Assembly (NCBI GenBank): GCA_015698305.1
Contig: CP048620.1
Location: forward strand, 2,750,001 to 2,814,000
From: Candidatus Nitrohelix vancouverensis
GTDB taxonomy: Bacteria > Nitrospinota > Nitrospinia > Nitrospinales > VA-1
Reading direction: 5' to 3'
Length of the DNA stretch: 64,000 bases
A program made the position numbers and the translations under genes. Below the pieces are notes generated by a model. The model was given only the letters and a program-made list of their open reading frames with translations, ran no database searches and was not told the DNA's origin. Numbering within the stretch: the first letter of the stretch is position 1; the number at the start of each line of letters is the position of its first letter. Of this stretch, positions 34,800 through 45,442 are shown piece after piece.

Positions 34800-36143
34800 A
34801 TGACAGATTCCACTACCGATCTGCAATCGCCCCAGGCAAAAATGGATTTCCGGGCTTATTCAATTTCCTGGAACCTTACCAAACGTTGCAACTTGAATTG
34901 CGACCACTGTTACCTGGACGCCGACTTTCGCGGCGGTTTCAGAACGGACGAACTCAATACCGAAGAATGTTTTCGCGTGGTCGACCAGATCGCCGAAGTC
35001 AACCCCAACGCATTCCTGATTTTGACTGGTGGCGAGCCGCTACTGCGCCCCGACATCTACGAAATCATCCGCTATGCCGCCGATAAAAAATTCATGGTGG
35101 TGCTGGGAACCAACGGAACCCTCATCAACCACGCCAACGCGAAGAAGATCAAGGAAGCAGGCGCGCACGGCGTCGGCATCAGCATCGATTCGATGGACGC
35201 CATCAAACACAATAAATTCCGCGGCGTCGATCAGGCTTGGGAAAATTCCACCAAAGCCTTCGACATTCTCAACGAAGTGGGCGTCGATTTCCTCATCCAG
35301 ATGTCTGTTTCCGATATGAACTACAAGGAAATCCCGGAAGTCGTCGCGTATGCCGAAAGCATCGGCGCGATCGCTTTCAACCTGTATTTTCTCGTCTGCA
35401 CCGGTCGCGGCCAGGGCAACACGGATATCTCCAACGCCGCTTACGAAGAAGCGCTCAAAACCCTGTACGATCTTCAAATGGAATATCGCGGACGCCTGAT
35501 GATCAATTCCAAATGCGCGCCGCAATACAAGCGCGTCGTTTATGAAAACGATCCCGATTCCGTTTACACGCGCACCTACTCCGGTGGCTGTCCGGCGGCA
35601 ACGCATTACAGCCGCATCACCCCGGAAGGCAATCTGACTCCCTGCCCCTTCATCGAAGAGCCGGTCGGCAATCTGAAGAATTCCAGTTTCAAAGACTTAT
35701 GGAATAATTCGCCACGCATGCTCGAACTGCGCGACCGAAAAAATCTGGAAGGCAAATGCGGCACCTGCGAATTCTCAGCCATGTGTTCCGGCTGTCGCGC
35801 CCGCGCCTTTGCCGAAACCGGCAATTATATGGCGGAAGATCCTTCCTGTGATTACGAACCCGGTAAATACGGCAATAAGGAAATCACCCTTAAAGTCGAG
35901 GACACGCTGGGTCTGGAAGTCGAATACCATGTCCAATGGACGCCGGAAGCCAAGCAGAGACTGGAACGCATTCCTTCCTTTGCGCGGGGAATGGTCGTTA
36001 AGGGCATCGAACGATTTGCGGAAGAAAGAAACATCGCATTGATCGACGAAGCGGTCGTGAAAAAATCGCGCGAAGAAATGATCGAAAAACGCGGCGCCAT
36101 GTTCCCTTTCCTCAAAAAGTTCATCAATTCGGAAAAAGAATAA
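34800..36143 (+). CDS. Radical SAM/SPASM protein with C-terminal PCP_red domain
   Basis: 447 residues. The radical SAM motif CNLNCDHCYLD is followed by LILTGGEPLLRPDIYEI and the usual barrel. SPASM-type Cys residues appear in GGCPAATHYSRI, LTPCPFIEE, and the cluster CGTCEFSAMCSGCRARA. The last 70 residues (WTPEAKQRLERIPSFARGMVVKGIERFAEER) match the PCP_red domain also found at the end of light-independent protochlorophyllide reductase subunits. The fusion resembles NirJ/AhbC-D-like haem-modifying enzymes, but the specific reaction is not known. A strong terminator follows. GGAG lies 12 bases before ATG. Confidence 0.85.
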   Translation: MTDSTTDLQSPQAKMDFRAYSISWNLTKRCNLNCDHCYLDADFRGGFRTDELNTEECFRVVDQIAEVNPNAFLILTGGEPLLRPDIYEIIRYAADKKFMVVLGTNGTLINHANAKKIKEAGAHGVGISIDSMDAIKHNKFRGVDQAWENSTKAFDILNEVGVDFLIQMSVSDMNYKEIPEVVAYAESIGAIAFNLYFLVCTGRGQGNTDISNAAYEEALKTLYDLQMEYRGRLMINSKCAPQYKRVVYENDPDSVYTRTYSGGCPAATHYSRITPEGNLTPCPFIEEPVGNLKNSSFKDLWNNSPRMLELRDRKNLEGKCGTCEFSAMCSGCRARAFAETGNYMAEDPSCDYEPGKYGNKEITLKVEDTLGLEVEYHVQWTPEAKQRLERIPSFARGMVVKGIERFAEERNIALIDEAVVKKSREEMIEKRGAMFPFLKKFINSEKE

Positions 36144-36166
36144 GAGAAGCGCAAGTTCTCCGAAAT

Positions 36167-36200
36167 AAGGCGTCGCTGATGCGGCGCCTTATTTTTTTTT
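36167..36200 (+). terminator. Intrinsic terminator after the radical SAM/PCP_red gene
   Basis: AAGGCGTCGC (36167-36176) pairs with GCGGCGCCTT (36181-36190) around a 4-base loop, with one T-G wobble. A run of nine T (36192-36200) follows. The structure overlaps the last bases of the convergent hypothetical gene. Confidence 0.85.
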
Positions 36201-36545
36201 GTACAGGTCGCCGACGCGAAAAGAACTCTTGTTGACGTCCGCCGCTCCATCTTCAGCGATGGCGTTCGCCACCTCGTTCCGGTAATTCTTCACGGTCCGG
36301 TACATGGGGTGGGAAATATCCAGTTTCAAATTGGTCAAAGCCGCTGTCGCCTTCTGCCCTCCCAACTGCAGGTAACAGACGATCTCTCCAGATTCATTGT
36401 CGCGAAACGCGTCGATGATCTCCAAAGGCGTGTTTTTATCCAGAACGCAATTCAACTCGCGAAACAGCTCAATCACCGGTCCCTTGCCATAAACGCGAAA
36501 GGGAATATGCTTTTTTAGCTCGGTCAATATTTTTTGGGCGCTCAT
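36189..36545 (-). CDS. Hypothetical cytoplasmic protein
   Basis: 118 residues with no signal peptide or membrane segment. The composition is mixed alpha/beta with a Lys-rich end (SSFRVGDLYKKK). Its stop codon lies inside the terminator of the convergent radical SAM gene. No family is recognised and no functional motif is visible. The coding potential is supported by length, lack of alternative frames and clean codon structure. Confidence 0.6.
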   Translation of the reverse strand: MSAQKILTELKKHIPFRVYGKGPVIELFRELNCVLDKNTPLEIIDAFRDNESGEIVCYLQLGGQKATAALTNLKLDISHPMYRTVKNYRNEVANAIAEDGAADVNKSSFRVGDLYKKK

Positions 36546-36730
36546 TTTGCTTTAACCCTATATTGTGTGGAATAACGTCAAAAAATTGGACGCCAGAAAA
36601 CCATTCAAGGCGATCCATGATTATTCCGAAAAGATAACAGTAGGGGTCTCTAAAAGGAACTCTTTTTTTTCAAAGGCGATTTTCACTTTGAAATGATGAT
36701 TCCAGGGCCGCTCCCAAAGCAAGCAGAAAC

Positions 36731-36759
36731 TTGACAAAGACCAATAAATTCATTAACTT
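36731..36759 (+). promoter_or_regulatory. Candidate promoter of the type II secretion operon
   Basis: TTGACA (36731-36736) is a perfect -35 box. After 17 bases comes TAACTT (36754-36759), a weak -10 box, 33 bases before the GTG start of the first gene. The 246-bp spacer holds nothing else recognisable. Confidence 0.4.
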
Positions 36760-36791
36760 AGAAGAAGTCTCTTCGACTTTCCCAAGGCCCT

Positions 36792-37586
36792 GTGAACCGA
36801 TTCTTGCCCGCAATTAATCTGATATTGGGAACGCTGATCCTGGTGATCGTCGCCTTGGGCGTTAAAACATGGACCCACCCCAAATATCCTTCCCGGGTGG
36901 ATGGGCAAACCGTGTCCATAGCGCCCAAAATATTTGAAGAATTGAAACTCAGCCGGAAAATCATATCTCCAGACGTCGTGAATCAAGTGACTTCTAAAAA
37001 TTTATTCAGACAGCAACGCGCGGAATACATTCCTCCCCCGCCGCCTCCGGCTTCGGTCTCTGAATCCGCAACAGCCGTTGCGCAAGTTCCGGCGACGCCT
37101 CCGCCAACTCTGGAGCTTAAAGGCGTGATGCTGATCAATGGGAAAAACATAGCCATTCTCGACGGTGAATTCTCCGTTCGCGATACCAATAACGTGGTCA
37201 GCAAAAAACCGGTCAAACGCAAAGGCTATTCGGTCGGCGATCAAATAGGCGACTATCGAGTGGAGCAGATTGAAAGAAGCCATGTGACTCTGAGCAATCA
37301 ACAGGGATCGGCGCTGATCGTGCCCTTGAACAAAAGAACGGCAACCGAGACCATCGGCCGCAGAGGCAACGAGCTGTATCACAAGGCGAAAAACTTTTCT
37401 CCCAACGATTTGAAAATCAAGCATATCAAGAAAAAGTCGCCGCCGATACCGAAGCCAGCAGAAACCAGAACCGAAACGCCGTCAACGCCACAGAGAACCC
37501 AAGGCATTGCGCCCGCCCCTGTGGCGTCCGCGCCTCCGCCAGTCGCTATCGCTCCGCCCGCCCATGTATCCGGCGGAGCCTGGTAA
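36792..37586 (+). CDS. gspC: Type II secretion system protein C (GspC-like)
   Basis: 264 residues from GTG 36792, four bases after AAGG. One N-terminal membrane segment (INLILGTLILVIVALGVKTW) is followed by a Pro-rich linker (PPPPPPAS) and a homology region (LELKGVMLINGKNIAILDG to YSVGDQIGDYRVEQIERSHVTL) matching the HR domain of GspC/PilP, which binds the secretin N0 domain. The C-terminal third is Pro/Ala-rich and low in complexity; there is no PDZ domain. GspC links the inner-membrane assembly to the outer-membrane secretin. It begins the operon. Confidence 0.82.
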   Translation: MNRFLPAINLILGTLILVIVALGVKTWTHPKYPSRVDGQTVSIAPKIFEELKLSRKIISPDVVNQVTSKNLFRQQRAEYIPPPPPPASVSESATAVAQVPATPPPTLELKGVMLINGKNIAILDGEFSVRDTNNVVSKKPVKRKGYSVGDQIGDYRVEQIERSHVTLSNQQGSALIVPLNKRTATETIGRRGNELYHKAKNFSPNDLKIKHIKKKSPPIPKPAETRTETPSTPQRTQGIAPAPVASAPPPVAIAPPAHVSGGAW

Positions 37587-37600
37587 AAGGACAACACCCT

Positions 37601-39304
<1,704 letters not shown>

Positions 39305-39311
39305 AATCATC

Positions 39312-40538
39312 ATGAGCACCTATTACTACCGCGCCACCGATCAACGCGGAAATTATTGCGAAGGCCATGTTGAAGCCGCAGATTACCGCATGGCGGTGCA
39401 GTCCGTCCGAAGCCTCAACTATTTCCCGATCGAGGTCAAAAGCCAGCCGCTGAAGAAAAAGGTTTCGCTTAACAGCCCGGAGATCAAATTCGAATTCGGC
39501 AAACGAATCTCGCCGCGGGAGATGATGGACATCACCCAGCAACTGGCGACGCTGGTGGAATCGGGATTCACCATCGACAAAAGCCTCGGCGTGCTCACGC
39601 AGTTGACAGAGAAAGCCTACAGCAAATCGGTTCTCGCCGACGTTCAGGAAAAAGTTCATGCAGGAAGCTCCCTCGCCGACGCGCTGGCGGAGCATCCCAA
39701 AGATTTCTCCAAGCTCTATTTGAACATGATCCGCGCCGGAGAAGCGGGCGGGACCCTCGGCCCCTCCCTCACCCGGCTCGCCGGGTTTCTCGAACGCTCG
39801 GAAGAACTCAAGGCCAACATCCGTTCCGCCATGGTCTACCCGGCGATCCTGACGCTGGTCGGCGGCGGCGCCGTCGCCGTACTCATCACCGTCGTCATCC
39901 CGCAATTCTCCAAGCTCTTCGAGGAGATGGGACAGGCCCTGCCGACGCCCACGAAAATCATGCTCGGCTTCAGCGCACTGTTGACGGATTACTGGTGGGC
40001 CTTGCTCATAGCGACGATCGCCTTCGGCTTTGGATTTTATCTGTTTTTGAAAACGGAGAAGGGACGTTTGAAATGGGACGGGCTGTTATTGAAACTTCCC
40101 GTCCTCGGCTCTCTGATCGAGAAAATCGAAGTCTCCCGGTTCAGCAGAACGCTTTCCACCCTGCTTCAAAGCGGCGTCCCGGTCTTGCAGGCGCTCACCA
40201 TTGTCAGCAGTATTCTGGAAAACCGCGTCATCAGCCGGGCGATGGATCATATCCACAAGGGTCTCAAAGGCGGACTCGGCCTGTCCGGCCCCTTGATCGA
40301 AACCGGCGTTTTTCCCGCGCTGGCGACGCATATGATCACCATCGGCGAGCAGTCCGGAACGCTGGATGAAATGTTGGAAAAAGTATCGAACACCTACGAC
40401 AGGGAAGTCGAGCGATCCATCAAACAACTCATTTCCCTGATCGAACCGATCATGATTTTACTGATGGCGGTGATCATCGGATTCATCGTCATCTCCATGT
40501 TACTCGCAATCTTCAGCGTCAACGAAGTGTCTTTTTAA
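39312..40538 (+). CDS. gspF: Type II secretion inner-membrane platform protein GspF
   Basis: 408 residues with the two-fold GspF repeat. The first cytoplasmic domain (about 65-165, ISPREMMDITQQLATLVESGF) and membrane helix are followed by the repeat copy (RFSRTLSTLLQSGVPVLQALTIV) and the final membrane segments (IMILLMAVIIGFIVISMLLAIF). GspF organises the pseudopilins around the GspE ATPase. The start is 7 bp from gspE's stop, and the first residues STYYYRATDQRGNYCEGHVEA are the usual GspF N-terminus. Confidence 0.97.
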   Translation: MSTYYYRATDQRGNYCEGHVEAADYRMAVQSVRSLNYFPIEVKSQPLKKKVSLNSPEIKFEFGKRISPREMMDITQQLATLVESGFTIDKSLGVLTQLTEKAYSKSVLADVQEKVHAGSSLADALAEHPKDFSKLYLNMIRAGEAGGTLGPSLTRLAGFLERSEELKANIRSAMVYPAILTLVGGGAVAVLITVVIPQFSKLFEEMGQALPTPTKIMLGFSALLTDYWWALLIATIAFGFGFYLFLKTEKGRLKWDGLLLKLPVLGSLIEKIEVSRFSRTLSTLLQSGVPVLQALTIVSSILENRVISRAMDHIHKGLKGGLGLSGPLIETGVFPALATHMITIGEQSGTLDEMLEKVSNTYDREVERSIKQLISLIEPIMILLMAVIIGFIVISMLLAIFSVNEVSF

Positions 40539-40567
40539 TTATTTTTTACAGGATCGATATACACGCT

Positions 40568-41059
40568 ATGAACAGAACACGCATCACACTGTCGATATTA
40601 AAAGCCAACGCCATGACACGCGCCTCATGGTCGTTGAAAAAGTCGGGCAAAGCAGACATTGCGCCATCGTTAAAAAAGTCAGACCTGGGGTTCACGCTGA
40701 TTGAACTCATGGTCGTGATGGTCATCATCGCCTTGCTCGCCGGACTCGTGGTCCCCAAATTTTTTGGTCAGGTGGACAAGGCCATGCAACAGGACGCCCA
40801 GGCGCAGATCGAATTGCTCGGTCAGGCGCTCGATCTCTACCGACTGGAAAAGCATAAATACCCGACCACCGACCAGGGACTGGAGGCCATTCAATCGTAT
40901 TTGAAAAAAGAAATCCCAAAAGACCCTTGGGGGAATCCCTATGTCTACAAATCTCCGGGACAACATGGCGATTACGATCTGGTGTCCTACGGCGCCGATA
41001 ACGCCGAAGGCGGGGAGGAAATCAATCAGGATATTGTCAGCTGGAAACATATTGGCTAA
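40568..41059 (+). CDS. gspG: Major pseudopilin GspG
   Basis: 163 residues with a long leader (41 residues). ATG 40613 would shorten it but has no ribosome-binding site. The prepilin cleavage site is DLG/FTLIELMVVMVIIALLAGL, with Glu5. The C-terminal domain carries the GspG signature YPTTDQGLEAI and KDPWGNPYVYKSPGQHGDYD, which binds calcium in known structures. It builds the shaft of the periplasmic pseudopilus after processing by a prepilin peptidase not found in the window. Confidence 0.96.
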   Translation: MNRTRITLSILKANAMTRASWSLKKSGKADIAPSLKKSDLGFTLIELMVVMVIIALLAGLVVPKFFGQVDKAMQQDAQAQIELLGQALDLYRLEKHKYPTTDQGLEAIQSYLKKEIPKDPWGNPYVYKSPGQHGDYDLVSYGADNAEGGEEINQDIVSWKHIG

Positions 41060-41549
41060 GCGTCGAAGTTCTGCAACGAGCGAGGGCTTCACCCTGCTGG
41101 AACTGATCCTGGTTCTGGTTCTCATGGGACTGGTCGCCGGGCTGGCGACGCCCTTCGTCATGTCCACCGTCGAGCGCATTCAGCTGAACACGGCGACTCG
41201 CAAAATGGCCGCCGCTCTGCGCTATGCGCGGAACGAAGCGGTGACGCATAAAAAACGCTACCTGTTCAGCGTTGATATCGACGCCAACCGTTACTCCTTG
41301 AGCCGGGGCGACGATGAAGAACAGACCCTGGAGCGCACGGTGGAAGGCGACGCCAGAGTCGCGGCTTACGAAAACGAAAGCGAGCCTGTTTCCTCCGGCG
41401 TCTTTTCCATACAGTTTTTTCCGCAAGGAAGCGCCAGCGGCGGAAAGATTCGCATCGAGCCTGTTGAACGCGAAGAATCGGACTCATACTATGTCATCAC
41501 CATCGACCCCGTCACCGGCGCAAGCCGCATCGAACAAAAAGAATCCTGA
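41052..41549 (+). CDS. gspH: Minor pseudopilin GspH
   Basis: 165 residues from TTG 41052, chosen because GGA lies six bases upstream and it gives a short leader AKRRSSATSEG before the cleavage site EG/FTLLELILVLVLMGLVAGL. The frame upstream is open and would run through gspG. The gene overlaps the end of gspG by 8 bp. The globular domain (AAALRYARNEAVTHKKRYLFSVD) matches GspH. It belongs to the pseudopilus tip complex. Confidence 0.85.
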   Translation: MAKRRSSATSEGFTLLELILVLVLMGLVAGLATPFVMSTVERIQLNTATRKMAAALRYARNEAVTHKKRYLFSVDIDANRYSLSRGDDEEQTLERTVEGDARVAAYENESEPVSSGVFSIQFFPQGSASGGKIRIEPVEREESDSYYVITIDPVTGASRIEQKES

Positions 41550-42141
41550 GGCCGGCTTCTCGCTTCTGGAAGTCGTGGTCTCCATGGCCATACTGGCCAT
41601 CGGCTTCGTCACGGTCATGGAACTGTTTTCAGGAAGCGTGAAATCCGCCTCCCTGTCCGAACAGTATCTGAAAGCGTCGACGCTCGCCCATTCGAAATTC
41701 AACGAAATGGAGCTTTCCAATTTTCAATTGAACGAAACCAGCGGTTATTTTGAAGACCCTTATCGTTGGGAAGTTGAAATCTCCCCCTACGAGTCAGAAC
41801 TGAACGACCCGGACAACCAGATCAACCTGTACCAGATTCTCCTCACTGTTTTGTGGAACGACGCCGGCAAGGAAAAGAATGTGCAACTCGCCGCTCTCAC
41901 TCTTGCAGGCGAGAGCTACCCCCGGCCCGACTCCGACTTGAGCGAACTCTTCGCTGGCGGCGCCGGATCGATCGCCGCAGGCGGCGCGGAAGCGCCCGCA
42001 GAAACGCCTGATGCGGGTGATGGGGACTCCTCTTCCGGCGCCAACATCAGCGGCTCTTCAACCGGAGGCTTTCATATTTCAGGAAGCGGCTCCTCCATCC
42101 CCAGCGGTTCGGTGGGCAAAATCATCATCGGAGCCACCTGA
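41491..42141 (+). CDS. gspI: Minor pseudopilin GspI with long Gly/Ser-rich tail
   Basis: 216 residues from ATG 41491, overlapping gspH by 59 bp. The leader ends in NPEAG before FSLLEVVVSMAILAIGF, the GspI-type N-terminus. After the usual globular domain (STLAHSKFNEMELSNFQL and TVLWNDAGKEKNVQL) there is a tail of about 60 residues rich in Gly, Ser, Ala and acidic residues, with repeated GS and SG pairs. Most GspI proteins stop near residue 125-140, so this extension is unusual. GspI forms the tip with GspJ and GspK. Confidence 0.85.
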   Translation: MSSPSTPSPAQAASNKKNPEAGFSLLEVVVSMAILAIGFVTVMELFSGSVKSASLSEQYLKASTLAHSKFNEMELSNFQLNETSGYFEDPYRWEVEISPYESELNDPDNQINLYQILLTVLWNDAGKEKNVQLAALTLAGESYPRPDSDLSELFAGGAGSIAAGGAEAPAETPDAGDGDSSSGANISGSSTGGFHISGSGSSIPSGSVGKIIIGAT

Positions 42142-42142
42142 T

Positions 42143-43003
42143 ATGAAATCCATCTCACAATCCGACGGCTTCACCCTGCTGGAACTCATCCTGTCGCTGG
42201 CGATTGTCGCCCTCATGGTCGGCCTGTCCCTCGGCGGCATCCGGCTCGGCATCATGGCCCGCGACGCGGGAGACAACAAAGCGGAAACGCATCAACGCCT
42301 GAGAACCATCGCGCAACAGCTGGGGCAGAAAATCAAATCCAATTACCCCGTCTATATCCAGAAAAAAGACCAGACCTTCGCGCGCGATGAAGCCAACCTG
42401 CAAGCCGCCAAACGTTCGCTCGCATTTCAGGGAGGAGAAAATTTCGTGCGCCTCGTGACTTTCTCTCCGCCCTTGACCGGCGACCCGGAACACGCGCCCT
42501 TCGCGCATGAAACGCTCATCTATCAGGGAGAACTCCCGAAAACAGGAGAAACCGGAATCATTCTGATGGAAAGGGAAATTCAGGGCGACAACCTCTTCAC
42601 CTATATCGAACCGGACCAGCCGGACTCGCGCTTCTACATGCTTTCCAAAGACGTCAAATATCTCAAGTTCCGATATTACCAAATGGAGAAAATCCCCAAA
42701 AACGAACTGGAGAGCCAATCCAACCCATCCATCACCCATCGCGGACTCTGGGTCGACGAAATTTTTAACGTCAGCGCCCGTCAATTGACGGAAGCGGAAA
42801 TAGAACGCAACAAACGTTTGGGAATCCAGGGCGACGACGCCATCAGCCTGCCGCGCGCCATAGAAATCTCCATCGGCCTGACCGAACAGCCCATAGGCGA
42901 GGAAGAAGCGGTGGTCGCTTACGCGCCGCCCATCATCATACCGCTGAATTCTGGAATGGAATTTGCATTACCTGCTAGAGAGGCTGAAGATGCCGCCAAC
43001 TGA
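42143..43003 (+). CDS. gspJ: Minor pseudopilin GspJ
   Basis: 286 residues. ATG 42143 lies immediately after the gspI stop. The leader KSISQSDG precedes FTLLELILSLAIVALMVGL. The large periplasmic domain (LIYQGELPKTGETGIILMERE to VWVDEIFNVSARQL-like segments) fits the GspJ fold, though it is longer than the common 200 residues. It is part of the heterotrimeric tip that starts pseudopilus assembly. It overlaps gspK by 14 bp. Confidence 0.85.
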   Translation: MKSISQSDGFTLLELILSLAIVALMVGLSLGGIRLGIMARDAGDNKAETHQRLRTIAQQLGQKIKSNYPVYIQKKDQTFARDEANLQAAKRSLAFQGGENFVRLVTFSPPLTGDPEHAPFAHETLIYQGELPKTGETGIILMEREIQGDNLFTYIEPDQPDSRFYMLSKDVKYLKFRYYQMEKIPKNELESQSNPSITHRGLWVDEIFNVSARQLTEAEIERNKRLGIQGDDAISLPRAIEISIGLTEQPIGEEEAVVAYAPPIIIPLNSGMEFALPAREAEDAAN

Positions 43004-43970
43004 CAAAATTCCGACGCCTTTGGCGCGCAGAATCGGGCAGGAACGCGGGATCGCCTTGATGGCCGTTTTATGGCTCCTCGTCATCCTCATGGCGCTGGCC
43101 AGCGAGTTCGCGTTTTCGATGAAAACCGAAGTCAACGCCACGCGCAATTACAAGGACGATCTGGAAGCCTATTTCCTTGCGAAGTCCGGCGTCCAGTTGG
43201 CGATGGCGGAAATCATTCGCAAGGCAAAATTTCATTCGATTCACCCCGAACTGGGATGGATCAGCGGCATTCCCGCTCAGAGCGGAACCAGCGTCAGCGC
43301 TGGCGAAGAAGAAACGCAGGAATTTTTTGAAATCAACCGGGACGACATTGAACTCGGACAAGGAACCGTGACTTACTCGATCACAGACGAAAACGGAAAA
43401 ATCGGCGTCAACACCGCCTCGCGCGAAGCCATCATCAAGGTACTCGCCGCGCTCGGGCTGGAGGTCGGGCAGGATCGCGACATCATCGCCGATTCCATTC
43501 TCGACTGGATCGACGACAACGACACGCATCGCCTGAACGGCGCCGAAAACGATTATTACCAATCGCAAACGCCGCCCTACAAGGCGAAAAACGGGCGCAT
43601 CGAATCCATCAATGAACTCCTGCTAGTCCGCGGCGTCACCCCGGAATTGTTTTACGGCTCCGACGAAATCGGCGCAGGACTCAAGGATTTATTTACGATT
43701 TACAACGTCAGACAGACCAATCCCAACACCATGAGCGCGGCGGCTTTGCGAGTGTTTTACAGCGGCGAGCAAATGAGCAACATCCTGTCTCAAAAAACCG
43801 CGAAAGGTTATTTCAATAATTCAACCTCGACGCATTTTCGCGTCCGCTCCACCGGCTCCATACCCGGAGGCGCCGAGCACAGCATCGAAGCCGTCTTTCA
43901 GAAAACGCTGGTGGACGGTAAACCGGCGTTAACCACTCTCTTTTGGGACGACAACTCGTTCAGCGAATGA
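42990..43970 (+). CDS. gspK: Minor pseudopilin GspK
   Basis: 326 residues from ATG 42990, six bases after AGAGAGG. The N-terminus ERG/IALMAVLWLLVILMALASEF lacks the Glu5 of other pseudopilins, a hallmark of GspK. The alpha domain contains INELLLVRGVTPELFYG and an NTASREAIIKVLAALGL helix-hairpin-like region. It caps the pseudopilus. Its stop overlaps the gspL start (ATGA). Confidence 0.93.
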   Translation: MPPTDKIPTPLARRIGQERGIALMAVLWLLVILMALASEFAFSMKTEVNATRNYKDDLEAYFLAKSGVQLAMAEIIRKAKFHSIHPELGWISGIPAQSGTSVSAGEEETQEFFEINRDDIELGQGTVTYSITDENGKIGVNTASREAIIKVLAALGLEVGQDRDIIADSILDWIDDNDTHRLNGAENDYYQSQTPPYKAKNGRIESINELLLVRGVTPELFYGSDEIGAGLKDLFTIYNVRQTNPNTMSAAALRVFYSGEQMSNILSQKTAKGYFNNSTSTHFRVRSTGSIPGGAEHSIEAVFQKTLVDGKPALTTLFWDDNSFSE

Positions 43971-45442
43971 AACCAATCTATCTTGAAAAATCCATTGGGA
44001 TCGATATCCGCAGCGACTCCGTTGCCATGGTTCTCATTGGCAAGAAACTGACCCAGACCGACCTGCTTGGAGCCTGCTGGTTCCGCATTCGCGATATCGA
44101 TGGACCGGACAAAAAAGAAGAACAGGTCTTTTTGACCGAAGCGAACCGCTTCCTCATGCATCATAACGCCTGGCCTCAGGCGACCGCGATCAGCCTGCCG
44201 CGTCGACTTTTCACATTCGAAACTTTTGAACTGCCCGCGCCGGACGCAAAATCGGTTCCAGCAATGATCGAATTTGAAATGGAGCGGCATTTTGCATCAA
44301 TGGAACACTGCTACGCCGACCATCTATACGTCCAACGCGGCGCCAGTCAGTTTCATATCTCTGCGGCGGCGATACGTTCGGAGAAAGCCGATTATTATTT
44401 TGAACTGATGGATAAATTGAGTCTGCCTCCGGCTTCAGCCAATCTGTCGACCATTGCCAACGCCTCACTCGCGCTCTCTCGTCCCGGCGCTCGAGATGAA
44501 ATTTCAGCGATTGTCGACATCGACGCAAAAAGCATCGAAACCGTCATCATGAAAAACGGCGGCATTGAGGCATCCAGACACATCCCGCTGAACGATCCAG
44601 ACATACAAAAAGCCTACGCCAACGACGCCTTGTCCTCTTCCCATTTTGAAGCCTTGTCGCAGGGTCTGGCGAAACTTGTCATTGAAGGATTGCAAAACGC
44701 TCTCGGTCAGTGCCGCAACATTCAGGAATCTGAATCCATCGAACGCATCTGGCTCTGCGGAGGCGGAGAGCTGGCGAATAGCCTGGCTTACGCTCTCGAA
44801 AAAACTTCAGGCGTTCAGGTCGAAGCCCTGGGCAAGCTCAATGGCATGCGCGACTGGACGCGGGGAGAATTCGACCCGGCTTACCACACAACCGCATTGG
44901 GTCTGGCTGTGGCTGAATTGAATTCAGGCAATAACCGCGGAAATTTGCTCCCCGTCGAAAAACGTCCTAAAAAGAAACGGGGCAATTTAAAAGTTACCGC
45001 CGGAATGGCCGCAGGGGTTATACTGTTGATCGCTGGTCTGTGGGTCAACCAAACCTTGTACAACAAGCAAACGCTCGCAAATCTCGACCGGCAATTACAG
45101 GAAATCAAAACCCAGGCAGGCGCCTTCGAAAAAATCGATCTCGCATTTGAAACGCTGGAACGATCCACGCACACCCTGAACGCTATCGAAGCGGATCACC
45201 CGGCGCGCCTCGCCGCCCTGCTCGAATTATCAAACATCGTTCCGGGAGACTCCTGGCTCACGACCGTCAAATTCACAAAAAATGAAATGGAAGTGAAGGG
45301 CTATTCCAGCTCCGCATCGAAATTGATTCCCATCATAGAAAATTCGCCGTTGTTTCGAGACGCCTCGTTCACGGGAACAATCCTCAGCGAAGCGGCTGGG
45401 GAAAAATTTTCCATCAAGGCGCAAATGGAGTCGGTATCGTGA
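43967..45442 (+). CDS. gspL: Type II secretion protein GspL (PilM-PilN-like fusion)
   Basis: 491 residues. ATG 43967 overlaps the gspK stop. Residues about 1-335 form an actin/PilM-like cytoplasmic domain with GIDIRSDSVAMVLIG and IVDIDAKSIETVIMKNGG. One membrane segment (VTAGMAAGVILLIAGLWVNQ) follows, then a coiled coil and a PilN-like periplasmic domain (LLELSNIVPGDSWLTTVKFTKNEMEVKGYS). It recruits GspE to the inner membrane. Basic residues before the membrane segment (KKKRGN) set the topology. Confidence 0.9.
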   Translation: MKPIYLEKSIGIDIRSDSVAMVLIGKKLTQTDLLGACWFRIRDIDGPDKKEEQVFLTEANRFLMHHNAWPQATAISLPRRLFTFETFELPAPDAKSVPAMIEFEMERHFASMEHCYADHLYVQRGASQFHISAAAIRSEKADYYFELMDKLSLPPASANLSTIANASLALSRPGARDEISAIVDIDAKSIETVIMKNGGIEASRHIPLNDPDIQKAYANDALSSSHFEALSQGLAKLVIEGLQNALGQCRNIQESESIERIWLCGGGELANSLAYALEKTSGVQVEALGKLNGMRDWTRGEFDPAYHTTALGLAVAELNSGNNRGNLLPVEKRPKKKRGNLKVTAGMAAGVILLIAGLWVNQTLYNKQTLANLDRQLQEIKTQAGAFEKIDLAFETLERSTHTLNAIEADHPARLAALLELSNIVPGDSWLTTVKFTKNEMEVKGYSSSASKLIPIIENSPLFRDASFTGTILSEAAGEKFSIKAQMESVS

